From assembly GCA_045540975.1 (NCBI GenBank), contig JAZQIE010000040.1:1-9643 (forward strand): 9,643 bases of DNA, written 5' to 3'. Made by a program: the position numbers and the translations under genes. This DNA comes from SIG510 sp045540975. Lineage in GTDB: Bacteria; Bacillota; Clostridia; Oscillospirales; JAAYXM01. Of the stretch, positions 1-7,289 are shown piece after piece; within the stretch, counting starts at the first letter, position 1, and every line of letters starts with the position of its first letter. A model generated the notes under the pieces. That model did no database searches, was not told where the DNA came from, and worked only from the letters and a program-made list of their open reading frames with translations.

Positions 1-258
1 CTGCGCGAGCGCCTCGATTTTGGCACTCTGCTCCAATGTCTTGGAAAGGGAAAGGGTTTCGTCAAAACTTTTCAGCAAGGTTTCGGCACGTACGATCCCG
101 TCGCGCACACCTTGACGTGAAATCTTCAACAATTCCGCAATTTCCGCAAGGGATAAATCTTCGTTATAATATAAGTCAAACAACTGCTGCTGTTTTTCGG
201 TGAGCAACTCACCGTAAAGGTCGAACAGAAGTGTCATTTCAACCGATTTTGTTTTCAT
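1..258 (-). CDS. ylxM: YlxM-family SRP-associated DNA-binding protein (3' part outside window)
   Basis: The minus-strand frame opens with an ATG at 258-256, begins MKTKSVEMTLLFDLYG, and gives 86 residues before the window edge; the usual family length is about 110-120, so roughly 30 are missing. The stretch LTEKQQQLFDLYYNEDLSLA followed by EIAELLKISRQGVRDGIVRA is the sigma-70 region 4-like helix-turn-helix typical of YlxM/UPF0122 proteins. A perfect AGGAGG lies at 269-264, 5 nt from the start, which fixes the start codon. In Firmicutes this gene normally precedes ffh (signal recognition particle GTPase) and is thought to act in the SRP pathway; ffh would lie off the left edge, which cannot be checked here. 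The gene is divergent from yfmF and has its own promoter. The family call is firm; its molecular role is less settled. Confidence 0.9.
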   Translation of the reverse strand, partial: MKTKSVEMTLLFDLYGELLTEKQQQLFDLYYNEDLSLAEIAELLKISRQGVRDGIVRAETLLKSFDETLSLSKTLEQSAKIEALAQ

Positions 259-269
259 CAAAACCTCCT

Positions 270-293
270 GTGTAAAGTGTATTTCCTTTACAC
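270..293 (-). promoter_or_regulatory. Perfect 8-bp dyad in the ylxM leader (operator or RNA hairpin)
   Basis: GTGTAAAG (270-277) and CTTTACAC (286-293) are exact inverted repeats around an 8-nt centre. The element starts at about the predicted +1 of the ylxM transcript and ends next to the ribosome binding site (269-264). A repressor bound there would block transcription start. A folded RNA would sit directly against the Shine-Dalgarno sequence. There is no T-run, so it is not a terminator. Its function is inferred from position and symmetry. Confidence 0.55.
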
Positions 294-300
294 CTCGAGT

Positions 301-329
301 AGTTTACCTTATTTTTGCAGAATTGTCAA
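301..329 (-). promoter_or_regulatory. Sigma-A promoter of ylxM
   Basis: Read on the minus strand, a perfect -35 TTGACA (329-324) is followed by a 17-bp spacer and a -10 TAAACT (306-301, 4 of 6 matches to TATAAT). The predicted transcript start is near 294, so the leader of about 36 nt begins at the dyad at 293-270. The promoter drives transcription away from yfmF. Confidence 0.7.
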
Positions 330-351
330 TAGGAAATCGGAAGTTTTTTTG

Positions 352-380
352 TTGTATTTCGGGAAAAAGAAAGGTATAAT
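352..380 (+). promoter_or_regulatory. Sigma-A promoter of the yfmF-yfmH-lgt cluster
   Basis: A perfect -10 TATAAT at 375-380 lies 17 bp from a partial -35 TTGTAT (352-357). The predicted start near 387 leaves a short leader of about 25 nt before the ATG at 412. The glyA promoter has the same TTGTAT-17-TATAAT layout. Confidence 0.7.
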
Positions 381-411
381 AGGAAAAAGACAATCAATGG
401 GAGGGAAACCG

Positions 412-1704
412 ATGAAAACTATGGAATGTGAGGTTTTGCCGGGGATCTGTTTGCGTGCGGTACAAACCAATCGTTTTAAGACTGCATCGTTGGCTGTCGC
501 GTTTTTATCTCCGTTTACCAAGGAAACCGCATCGGTGAATGCTTTGCTTCCATATTTGTTGCGCCGCGGTTGTACCAAATTTCCGAATCTCGCAAGTGTT
601 AACTTCGAACTTGATTACCTTTACGGCGCGAGTGCGGAACCGCTGGTGCAGAAGGCAGGGGATGTTCAGTACCTTGGGTTTTATTGTTCCGCAATCGATG
701 ATTCTTATTTATCACTTGAGAAACCCATGCTGTGCAGTTTGTTGGAGCTTGTACATGATTTGCTTCTGGACCCGGTTTTGGAAAACGGAGCATTCCGTTT
801 CGACGTGTTAAACGGGGAGAAGGAAAATCTGGTCAATGCCATCCTTTCCGAAAAGAACGAAAAGCTTTCCTATGCATATCAGCGTGCGACCAAGCACTTG
901 TTCCGAAATCAAGGCTATGGTGTAAGCGCCTTCGGTGATGCGAAAACTGCGCGGGACATCACAGCAGAATCTGCAATGCGCGCTTATCGAAAACTTCTTG
1001 AAACAGCGCCGCTTACGATAACGTATTGCGGCAGTGCACCGTTTGAAACTGTTGCGGATACGGTAAAAACCGTATTTGCGGATTTTTCTCGTGATGTTGT
1101 GCAAACCGTTGCTTGCGCAACTCCGTTTTTTGACGATGAAAAGCGCGATTGCTGTGACGTGATGGATGTTGCGCAAACGGTTTTGTTTGTTGCCTTGAAA
1201 ACGCCAAAAGATGAAGTGACAATGAAGGTGCTCTCGGCAATCTTGGGTGGCGGCACCGCATCAAAACTCTTTTTGAATGTGCGCGAGCGCGCTTCTCTTT
1301 GTTACTATACCGGCTCGGTGTATCAGCCGCGGCAGAACACTCTCTGTATGTATGCGGGGGTTGAGGATGACACGGCTTCGCTTGCTTGTGAGAAAATGCT
1401 TTGTGAATTCCAAAACTGTGTTGACGGCAATGTTACCGAAGAAGAACTGATGCAAGCAAAACAAGTACTTGTGAATCAGTTGAAGACAACACAAGACACC
1501 GCGGGCGCGCTGTTGTCTTATTGGTTGGAACGTGCGGTGGATCATGAGGTGCAAACGCCGTCCGAACTCGCGGAGGCAATTTGCGCGGTCACTCTCGATG
1601 AGGTGATTGCGGCGGCACGTGCGTGTGAAGTGAAACTGATTTACCGTTTGTGCGGAAAGGAGGCGGTTTCCGATGAAAGAGAACGTTTACCCGAGCATCA
1701 ATGA
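412..1704 (+). CDS. yfmF: M16-like protein YfmF, lacking the zinc motif
   Basis: A 430-residue member of the M16 (pitrilysin-like) superfamily, corresponding to Bacillus YmfF; databases call it EF-P 5-aminopentanol modification-associated protein YfmF. The position expected for the HxxEH zinc motif reads LPYLL at about residues 46-50, so both His and the Glu are missing and the protein is probably catalytically silent. The second-half M16 signatures remain, for example FDDEKRD, ILGGGTASKLFLNVRERASL and the long helical region after it. The start at 412 is chosen because GGGAGGG (399-405) lies 6 nt upstream; in-frame ATGs at 397 and 277 are disfavoured, the first by a leader of about 10 nt, the second because it precedes the promoter. 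The 3' end overlaps yfmH by 32 nt, so the two products are probably made in coupled fashion and may pair, as known active/inactive M16 partners do. The link to EF-P is a naming association, not proved biochemistry. Confidence 0.88.
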   Translation: MKTMECEVLPGICLRAVQTNRFKTASLAVAFLSPFTKETASVNALLPYLLRRGCTKFPNLASVNFELDYLYGASAEPLVQKAGDVQYLGFYCSAIDDSYLSLEKPMLCSLLELVHDLLLDPVLENGAFRFDVLNGEKENLVNAILSEKNEKLSYAYQRATKHLFRNQGYGVSAFGDAKTARDITAESAMRAYRKLLETAPLTITYCGSAPFETVADTVKTVFADFSRDVVQTVACATPFFDDEKRDCCDVMDVAQTVLFVALKTPKDEVTMKVLSAILGGGTASKLFLNVRERASLCYYTGSVYQPRQNTLCMYAGVEDDTASLACEKMLCEFQNCVDGNVTEEELMQAKQVLVNQLKTTQDTAGALLSYWLERAVDHEVQTPSELAEAICAVTLDEVIAAARACEVKLIYRLCGKEAVSDERERLPEHQ

Positions 1705-2941
1705 GCGAGAGTATTATACGCGGCTCAGCAACGGACTTACCGTTTCTGTAATTCCAAAACACGGATTCTCAAAGGCATATGCAATCCTTATGGTCGGTTA
1801 CGGCTCTGTGGATGCTTCTTTTGAATGTGATGGCGTGAAACTCACTCCTCCAAAAGGAGTTGCACATTTTCTGGAGCATAAAGTTTTTGAGCAACCGGAT
1901 GGCGGAAACGCTCTGCAATCCTTTGCACAGACCGGTGCATCTCCCAATGCGTTTACCTCCAAAGAGGTGACTGCATATCACTTTTCCTGCACCAAGGATT
2001 TCGGAAAGAATCTTGAAATCTTGTTGGATTATGTTTCGACTCCCTATTTCACCGACGAAAATGTGGAAAAAGAGCAGGGAATTATTGCGCAGGAAATTGG
2101 AATGGTCAACGACCGCCCCGAGTGGCGTGTTTATGAAAATCTGATGGCGGCAATGTTCCCCGGAAGTCCGCTCGGAGATTCGATTATCGGAACGGTAGAA
2201 AGCATCAACGAAATTACGCGCGATACGCTGTTTTCCTGCTACCGTGCATTCTATCGTCCGTCGAATATGGTGCTTGCGGTTGCGGGAGATGTTTCGTCGG
2301 ACGCGGTTTGCTCTGCGGCGGAACAGATTCTCGGAACAACGTGTAAGGACAGACCGATTCGCATTCCAACACTCTCTCCAAGAGGAAACCCCGAGGAGAG
2401 TGTTGTGGCGCACATGGAAGTCCCGACACCGATTTTTGCGCTGGGTTATCAAACCGAATCATACCTTGGTGGCTTAAAAGAGGAGATTGTTTCCGAGATT
2501 GCACTTGATTTGTTTTTGGGGACGTCTTCCAAACTTTACCGAGAACTCTATGAAAGCGGCTTGATTAACCGCGAGTTTGAAGCAGGTGCTCTCTTGCATC
2601 GCGGTGTATGTGCGGCGATGATTTCCGGAGAAAGCAAAGACCCGCAAGCGGTACGTGATGCAATTGACCAAGCTGCAAAAGAAATGTCTGATATCATGAC
2701 ACGGCGAGATTTTGAACGCGCAAAGCGTGCACAATTCGGGGCTTGGCTGAAACGTACCGATTCCTTTGAGAATCTGTGCAGAACGCAGGCGGATGGATAT
2801 TTGAAAGGATATTGCTCTTTGGGGTTTGCAGATGTTTTTGAAGCTGTTACCATGGATGATGTTGAAACCTATCTGAAGCGTGTTTTCAAAGACGGGTTTT
2901 GCACCGTCTCTCAGGTTTTGCCGAAGGAGGGAGAGGCATGA
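1673..2941 (+). CDS. yfmH: M16-family zinc peptidase homologue YfmH
   Basis: A 422-residue M16 family protein corresponding to Bacillus YmfH. The inverted zinc motif HFLEH is intact (His65, Glu68, His69), and E141 in KEQGIIAQEI suits the third metal ligand, with Glu134 as the nearby conserved acid. NAFTSKEVTAYHF (about 92-104) and LGTSSKLYRELYESGLI in the second half are also typical of the family. This is therefore the member of the pair that could hydrolyse peptides; its substrate is unknown. AAAGGAGG (1656-1663) stands 9 nt before the ATG and lies inside the end of yfmF, which supports the overlapping start. The last bases overlap lgt as ATGA. There is no signal peptide, so a cytoplasmic role is expected. 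Confidence 0.92.
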   Translation: MKENVYPSINEREYYTRLSNGLTVSVIPKHGFSKAYAILMVGYGSVDASFECDGVKLTPPKGVAHFLEHKVFEQPDGGNALQSFAQTGASPNAFTSKEVTAYHFSCTKDFGKNLEILLDYVSTPYFTDENVEKEQGIIAQEIGMVNDRPEWRVYENLMAAMFPGSPLGDSIIGTVESINEITRDTLFSCYRAFYRPSNMVLAVAGDVSSDAVCSAAEQILGTTCKDRPIRIPTLSPRGNPEESVVAHMEVPTPIFALGYQTESYLGGLKEEIVSEIALDLFLGTSSKLYRELYESGLINREFEAGALLHRGVCAAMISGESKDPQAVRDAIDQAAKEMSDIMTRRDFERAKRAQFGAWLKRTDSFENLCRTQADGYLKGYCSLGFADVFEAVTMDDVETYLKRVFKDGFCTVSQVLPKEGEA

Positions 2942-3750
2942 ATCAAGTATCATTCCCGGGGCTTGGTCTGACATTCGAACTCGACCGCGTTGCATTTTCG
3001 GTTTTCGGAAAAGAGATTTACTGGTACGCCATCATTATCATGAGCGGATTTTTGCTGGCGGTTTTCTACGGAAGAAAACGTGCACCGGAGTTCGGACTCA
3101 AAAAGGATGATATTTCGGATATGCTGCTTTATGCTCTTCCGATAGCAATTGTTTCCGCCCGCATTTACTATGTCATCTTTAACTTCGGATTGTATCGCAA
3201 CGATCCGATACATATGCTCTATATCTGGGAGGGTGGCATTGCCATCTACGGTGCGATTATCGGAAGCATCATTACAGTAATTGTGTTCTGTAAAAAGCGA
3301 AAACTATCGCTTTGGGGGATGCTGGATATTGGTGCGCTTGGTCTTTTAATCGGTCAAAGCATCGGACGTTGGGGCAACTTTGTCAACTGTGAGGCATACG
3401 GAGGGATTACAAATCTTCCGTGGCGTATGGAACTGTATGACAGTGCAACACGGTCGATAATTTGCGTGCATCCGACATTTTTGTATGAATCGTTGTGGAA
3501 TGCGCTTGGATTTGTATTGCTGCATTTCTATTCAAAGAGAAAGCGGTTTGCAGGTGAAGTGTTTTGGCTTTATGTGGCGTGGTACGGATTGGGTCGCGCA
3601 ATCATTGAAGGACTCAGGACCGATAGTCTGTATCTGTTTGGAAGCGGGATTCGCGTTTCACAATTAATCGGAATCATAAGTTTTGTTGCAGCGGTGACAG
3701 TACTTGTGATACAATGGAGAAAACAAAAGAAACAAACGGAGGTAAAATGA
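2938..3750 (+). CDS. lgt: Prolipoprotein diacylglyceryl transferase
   Basis: A polytopic inner-membrane enzyme of 270 residues that moves diacylglycerol from phosphatidylglycerol onto the lipobox cysteine of prolipoproteins, the first step of lipoprotein maturation. The family hallmarks are present: WEGGIAIYG (about 97-105), the signature GQSIGRWGNFVNCEAYG (about 139-155, with R144, N147 and E152 matching essential positions), HPTFLYES, and GLGRAIIEGLR near the last membrane segments. Several hydrophobic segments span the chain, and the tail KQKKQTEVK is basic. The ATG at 2938 has AAGGAGG at 2924-2930 and overlaps the yfmH stop by 4 nt, so translational coupling is likely. An upstream in-frame ATG at 2899 lies inside yfmH without a good ribosome site. 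A candidate substrate, the small lipoprotein at 7290, lies in the same window. Confidence 0.96.
   Translation: MNQVSFPGLGLTFELDRVAFSVFGKEIYWYAIIIMSGFLLAVFYGRKRAPEFGLKKDDISDMLLYALPIAIVSARIYYVIFNFGLYRNDPIHMLYIWEGGIAIYGAIIGSIITVIVFCKKRKLSLWGMLDIGALGLLIGQSIGRWGNFVNCEAYGGITNLPWRMELYDSATRSIICVHPTFLYESLWNALGFVLLHFYSKRKRFAGEVFWLYVAWYGLGRAIIEGLRTDSLYLFGSGIRVSQLIGIISFVAAVTVLVIQWRKQKKQTEVK
3686..3715 (+). promoter_or_regulatory. Possible internal promoter for folD
   Basis: Inside the 3' end of lgt, TTGCAG (3686-3691) is followed after 18 bp by TACAAT (3710-3715), preceded by an extended -10 TG (3707-3708). This could give folD some expression separate from the upstream cluster. The match is only moderate and it lies within coding sequence, so the call is weak. 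Confidence 0.3.
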
Positions 3751-3753
3751 ATC

Positions 3754-4611
3754 ATGGCAGTGATTATGGATGGTAAGGCGACAAGTGCAAAACTGCGCAA
3801 AGCATTTTTGGACAAAGTCACCGTTTTGAAAGAAAAAGGGGTTACTCCCGGCCTTGCGGTCATCATCGTGGGGGAAGACCCTGCGAGCAAGACCTATGTC
3901 AACAACAAGGAAAAGGCTTGCGTTGAGTGCGGATATTACAGCGAGAAGTATGCGCTTCCGGAAGAAACGAGCGAGGCAGAACTGTTGGAACTCATTGCCA
4001 AGCTGAACGGCCGTCCGGAAATCAATGGTATTCTGGTGCAGCTTCCGCTTCCGAAGCATATTTGCGAGGAGCATGTCATTCGTGCGATTGATCCGCTTAA
4101 GGATGTGGATGCATTCCATCCCGAAAATGTGGGTCATATCATGACCGGTGATTTCGCGTTTGTTCCGTGTACTCCGGCGGGTGTAATGGAGCTCTTGAAG
4201 GAATACGGTATCGATCCGACCGGCAAACGCGCGGTAATTATCGGCCGTTCCAATATCGTTGGGAAACCTGCGGCGATGCTTCTTCTGCACGAAAATGCAA
4301 CCGTTACCGTTTGCCATTCCCGTACTCTGAATCTTGCGGAGATTTGCCGCGAAGCGGATATCTTGGTTGCGGCAATCGGTAAACTCGAATTTGTTACCCG
4401 TGACATGGTGAAACCCGGTGCGGTTGTCATTGATGTCGGTATCAACCGCAATGCGGAAGGAAAACTCCGCGGTGATGTCAATTTTGACGATGTTGTTGAC
4501 CTTGCGTCTTATATCACACCGGTCCCGGGCGGTGTTGGACCGATGACCATTACCATGCTGATGCAGAACACACTGCGTGCGGCTTGCTTGCAGAACAATA
4601 TAACTTTATAA
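3754..4611 (+). CDS. folD: Bifunctional methylenetetrahydrofolate dehydrogenase/cyclohydrolase
   Basis: A cytoplasmic enzyme of 285 residues, the normal length for FolD. It oxidises 5,10-methylene-THF with NADP+ and hydrolyses the product to 10-formyl-THF for purine and formyl-Met synthesis. The catalytic tyrosine and lysine are seen in SKTYVNNKEKA (Tyr48, Lys52), Gln96 in ILVQLPLP, and Asp119 in DVDAFHPENVG, where Ala replaces the commoner Gly. The C-terminal Rossmann half has VIIGRSNIVGKPAAMLL and ends with TPVPGGVGPMTITML. GGAGG (3738-3742) lies in the last codons of lgt, 11 nt from the ATG, and only 3 nt separate the genes, so it is probably cotranscribed with lgt. glyA follows and supplies the same folate pool. 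Confidence 0.97.
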   Translation: MAVIMDGKATSAKLRKAFLDKVTVLKEKGVTPGLAVIIVGEDPASKTYVNNKEKACVECGYYSEKYALPEETSEAELLELIAKLNGRPEINGILVQLPLPKHICEEHVIRAIDPLKDVDAFHPENVGHIMTGDFAFVPCTPAGVMELLKEYGIDPTGKRAVIIGRSNIVGKPAAMLLLHENATVTVCHSRTLNLAEICREADILVAAIGKLEFVTRDMVKPGAVVIDVGINRNAEGKLRGDVNFDDVVDLASYITPVPGGVGPMTITMLMQNTLRAACLQNNITL

Positions 4612-4629
4612 GTTTTTTTGGAAAAAACA

Positions 4630-4658
4630 TTGTATCTTGCGGATAACTGTGTTATAAT
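4630..4658 (+). promoter_or_regulatory. Sigma-A promoter of glyA with extended -10
   Basis: TATAAT (4653-4658) carries an upstream TG (4650-4651), making an extended -10. TTGTAT (4630-4635) stands 17 bp upstream as a weak -35. Transcription should start near 4665, giving a leader of about 47 nt. No convincing terminator separates folD from this promoter, so readthrough from folD is also possible. Confidence 0.65.
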
Positions 4659-4711
4659 AGACTATATTTTGTGAGTCTGCATTGCAAGACGTGCGAAAAG
4701 GAGAGACAATT

Positions 4712-5956
4712 ATGATTAAAGAAAGCATGGATTTTCTGACATCTTTTGACCCGGAAATCGGAAACGCGGTTCGTGCCGAGTATCAGCGTCAGCAGCACAA
4801 CATTGAGTTGATTGCTTCTGAAAACTTTGTTAGCCCGGCAGTGCTTGCGGCAGCAGGTACCGTACTTACCAACAAGTATGCGGAAGGCCTCCCGGGAAAA
4901 CGTTACTACGGCGGTTGTGAGTGTGTAGACGTTGTGGAAAACCTCGCAATCGAGCGTGCAAAGGAACTGTTTGGCGCAGAACATGTCAATGTTCAGCCGC
5001 ACAGCGGTGCATCCGCAAACATGGCGGTTTATTTTGCTTTGGTAAAGCCGGGTGAAACCGTTTTGGGTATGAACCTGAGCGAAGGCGGTCATTTGACTCA
5101 TGGCAGCCCGGTCAACATTTCCGGTTCTTACTACAACATTGTTCCGTACGGTGTTGATCCGGAAACCCATCGCATTGATTATGATAAGCTGCAGCAGATT
5201 GCGGAAGAAACCAAGCCGAAGATGATTATCGCAGGTGCTTCTGCATATCCGCGTGTAATCGATTTCCCGCGTATGTCGGAAATCGCAAAGAGTGTCGGCG
5301 CATACCTGATGGTTGATATGGCTCATATCGCGGGTCTGGTTGCGGCAGGTCTCCATCCGAGTCCTGTTCCGTATGCAGACGTTGTCACCACCACCACTCA
5401 TAAGACCCTCCGCGGTCCGCGCGGCGGTATCATTATGTGCAAGGAAGAACTCGCAAAGCAGATTGATAAAGCTGTTTTCCCGGGTACTATGGGCGGTCCG
5501 CTCATGCACATCATTGCTGCAAAGGCTGTTTGCTTCGGCGAAGCACTCAAGCCCAGCTTCAAGGAATATCAGCAGCGCGTGGTCAATAACGCGGCGGCAC
5601 TTGCAAATGCATTGCAGGCTTGCGGCTTTGACCTTGTCTCCGGCGGTACCGATAACCATTTGATGCTGGTTGACCTGCGCAAGTTCGATTTGACCGGTAA
5701 GGAACTTGAAAAGCGCTTGGATCAGGTTCAGATTACCGTTAACAAGAACACGATCCCGAACGATCCGCAGAGTCCGTTTGTTACCAGCGGTATCCGTATT
5801 GGCACTCCGGCGGCTACCAGCCGTGGCTTCAATGAATCCGACATGGCGGAAATTGCTCGCCTGATTCATTTGACCGCAACCAGCTTTGACACCAAGGCTG
5901 ATTACATCCGTGAGTGTGTCAACGCTCTGTGCGACAAGTATCCGCTTTACGAATAA
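4712..5956 (+). CDS. glyA: Serine hydroxymethyltransferase
   Basis: A PLP enzyme of 414 residues, the typical bacterial length. It converts serine and THF into glycine and 5,10-methylene-THF, the substrate of the FolD encoded upstream. Visible hallmarks are NIELIASENFVSPAV, NKYAEGLPGKRYYGG, QPHSGASANMAVY, LSEGGHLTHGSPVN, MVDMAHIAGLVAAG, and the PLP-lysine motif TTTTHKTLRGPRGG with Lys231. The start at 4712 is set by AAAAGGAGAG (4696-4705); an upstream in-frame TTG at 4682 would lie before that site and is rejected. Codon use is more biased than in the neighbours (many GGT, CGT and AAG, few TTA or TCA), suggesting high expression. That bias also leaves a long open frame on the opposite strand, which is a shadow. 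Transcription ends at the hairpin at 5972-6029. Confidence 0.98.
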   Translation: MIKESMDFLTSFDPEIGNAVRAEYQRQQHNIELIASENFVSPAVLAAAGTVLTNKYAEGLPGKRYYGGCECVDVVENLAIERAKELFGAEHVNVQPHSGASANMAVYFALVKPGETVLGMNLSEGGHLTHGSPVNISGSYYNIVPYGVDPETHRIDYDKLQQIAEETKPKMIIAGASAYPRVIDFPRMSEIAKSVGAYLMVDMAHIAGLVAAGLHPSPVPYADVVTTTTHKTLRGPRGGIIMCKEELAKQIDKAVFPGTMGGPLMHIIAAKAVCFGEALKPSFKEYQQRVVNNAAALANALQACGFDLVSGGTDNHLMLVDLRKFDLTGKELEKRLDQVQITVNKNTIPNDPQSPFVTSGIRIGTPAATSRGFNESDMAEIARLIHLTATSFDTKADYIRECVNALCDKYPLYE

Positions 5957-5971
5957 GTTCTTTTAAGTATC

Positions 5972-6029
5972 ACGGGCAGATGCCCCACACCCTTCGTGGG
6001 GTGGACGGCGTTTGCCCGTATCTTTTTTT
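5972..6029 (+). terminator. Intrinsic terminator after glyA, abutting the rarA ribosome site
   Basis: An outer stem ACGGGCA (5972-5978) pairs with TGCCCGT (6013-6019). Inside it CCCCAC (5983-5988) pairs with GTGGGG (5996-6001). A run of seven T follows at 6023-6029. The next base begins the rarA Shine-Dalgarno sequence. The two-part stem is larger than a minimal terminator. It fits the end of glyA, or an attenuator setting how much transcript enters rarA. Confidence 0.85.
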
Positions 6030-6040
6030 GAGGTGAGTTT

Positions 6041-7288
6041 ATGTATCGGCCTTTGGCAGACCGTATTCGTCCGCAATCCCTCGATGAGGTTGTAGGGCAG
6101 AGTCATATCCTGGGAGAGAGCGGTGTTTTGCGCCGCATCATTCTTTCGGGAGAAATCCCCAATATGGTGTTCTACGGGCCGAGCGGCTCGGGGAAAACCA
6201 CGGTTGCGAATCTGATTGCAAAACAGACCAATCGAAAACTTTATAAGCTCAATGCAACCAATGCCTCGATTTCGGACATTAAAGAAATTATTGCTGAGTT
6301 GGATACCTTCATGGCTCCGAGCGGTGCATTGCTGTATTTGGATGAGATACAGTATTTTAATAAGAAACAGCAACAGTCTCTCTTGGAGTTTATGGAAAAT
6401 GGGAAGATTACACTGATTGCGGCAACCACCGGGAATCCGTATTTTTATGTGTATAACGCGATTCTTTCGCGTGCGACTGTATTTGAGTTTCAACCAATCA
6501 CCGCAAAGGATGTTTTGCCTGCAATTAAGCGCGGATTTGAATTGTGCAATCCGGAAATCCGATATGAAGCCGATGTGGCAGAGCATATTGCAAGTACTTG
6601 CGGCGGTGATGTGAGAAAAGCGCTCAACGCGGTTGAACTGCTTTGTAACGCTGCGGAAAACAACATCGTGACTCTTGCCGATGCGGAAGTGGTTGCGCAA
6701 AAGAGTGCCATGCGCTATGACAGAGACGGGGATGCTCATTTTGACGTGATGTCTGCATTGCAGAAATCCATTCGTGGGTCAGACCCGAACGCCGCAGTGC
6801 ATTATTTGGCGCGCTTGCTGGAAGGCGGGGATTTGGCATCTGCTTGCCGAAGGATTTTGGTTACGGCAAGTGAAGATGTGGGGCTGGCATATCCGCAGGC
6901 AATTTCAATTGTAAAAGCTTGTGTGGACAGTGCATTTCAATTGGGGCTTCCTGAGGCACGGATTCCGCTTGCTGAGGCGGTCATCCTACTTGCGACCGCG
7001 CCCAAATCAAACTCTGCCATTTGCGCGATTGATGCGGCGATTGAGGACATTCGCGCAGGAAAACATGGGGATATTCCGAAACATCTCAAAGATGCGCATT
7101 ACAGCGGCGCGCAAAAACTCGGTCGCGGATTGACATATCAGTATCCGCACAGTTACCCCAATCATTGGGTTAAACAACAATACTTACCTGATGAATTGCG
7201 CGATGTGACATATTATGAATACGGCCCGAATAAAGTAGAACAGACAACCCGTAAATACTGGGAGGAAATCAAGGAAGGAGAAAAATAA
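6041..7288 (+). CDS. rarA: Replication-associated recombination protein A (RarA/MgsA), AAA+ ATPase
   Basis: A 415-residue clamp-loader-like AAA+ ATPase of the RarA/MgsA/WRNIP1 family, which acts at stalled replication forks. It opens with the family-typical RPLADRIRPQSLDEVVGQ. Walker A GPSGSGKT spans residues 46-53 and Walker B LLYLDEIQYFNKKQQ has Asp101-Glu102; the usual DEIHRFNK reads DEIQYFNK here. The sensor-1 region IAATTGNP and AILSRATVFEF follow, and the C-terminal part ends with YPHSYPNHWVKQQYLPDEL, also diagnostic. The ATG at 6041 has GAGGTGA at 6030-6036. Because the terminator hairpin ends at 6029 there is no room for a promoter between it and the gene, so transcription must read through from upstream or start inside glyA; I see no clear internal promoter. 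A small lipoprotein gene starts 1 nt after the stop. Confidence 0.95.
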   Translation: MYRPLADRIRPQSLDEVVGQSHILGESGVLRRIILSGEIPNMVFYGPSGSGKTTVANLIAKQTNRKLYKLNATNASISDIKEIIAELDTFMAPSGALLYLDEIQYFNKKQQQSLLEFMENGKITLIAATTGNPYFYVYNAILSRATVFEFQPITAKDVLPAIKRGFELCNPEIRYEADVAEHIASTCGGDVRKALNAVELLCNAAENNIVTLADAEVVAQKSAMRYDRDGDAHFDVMSALQKSIRGSDPNAAVHYLARLLEGGDLASACRRILVTASEDVGLAYPQAISIVKACVDSAFQLGLPEARIPLAEAVILLATAPKSNSAICAIDAAIEDIRAGKHGDIPKHLKDAHYSGAQKLGRGLTYQYPHSYPNHWVKQQYLPDELRDVTYYEYGPNKVEQTTRKYWEEIKEGEK

Positions 7289-7289
7289 C

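Noticed and set aside
277..411. N-terminal extension of yfmF from an ATG at 277
   Set aside because: It would span the promoter at 352-380, lacks a ribosome site, and has no resemblance to the family N-terminus.
1769..2452. 227-codon open frame on the minus strand opposite yfmH
   Set aside because: A shadow rich in Arg, Cys and His, with no ribosome site or domain; yfmH has intact M16 motifs.
2899..2937. Longer lgt starting at 2899
   Set aside because: No ribosome site; the 2938 ATG has AAGGAGG at the right distance and the usual Lgt N-terminus.
4611..4630. AT hairpin GTTTTTT/AAAAAAC after folD as a terminator
   Set aside because: The stem is almost all A-T with a 3-nt loop and no T-run after it, so it should not terminate efficiently.
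4659..4690. Short competing dyads AGACT/AGTCT and GTCT/AGAC in the glyA leader, considered as a riboswitch-like switch
   Set aside because: The arms are 4-5 bp, the first arm lies at or before the predicted transcript start, and no glycine or other riboswitch core is present.
4652..5869. 405-codon open frame on the minus strand opposite glyA
   Set aside because: It is in exact codon register with glyA. Stops there need sense codons TTA, CTA or TCA, which the biased glyA codon set avoids. Its translation shows no family motif and no ribosome site.
5963..6739. 258-codon open frame on the minus strand opposite rarA
   Set aside because: Codon-aligned shadow of rarA with a low-complexity basic translation and no motifs; it also runs through the terminator.
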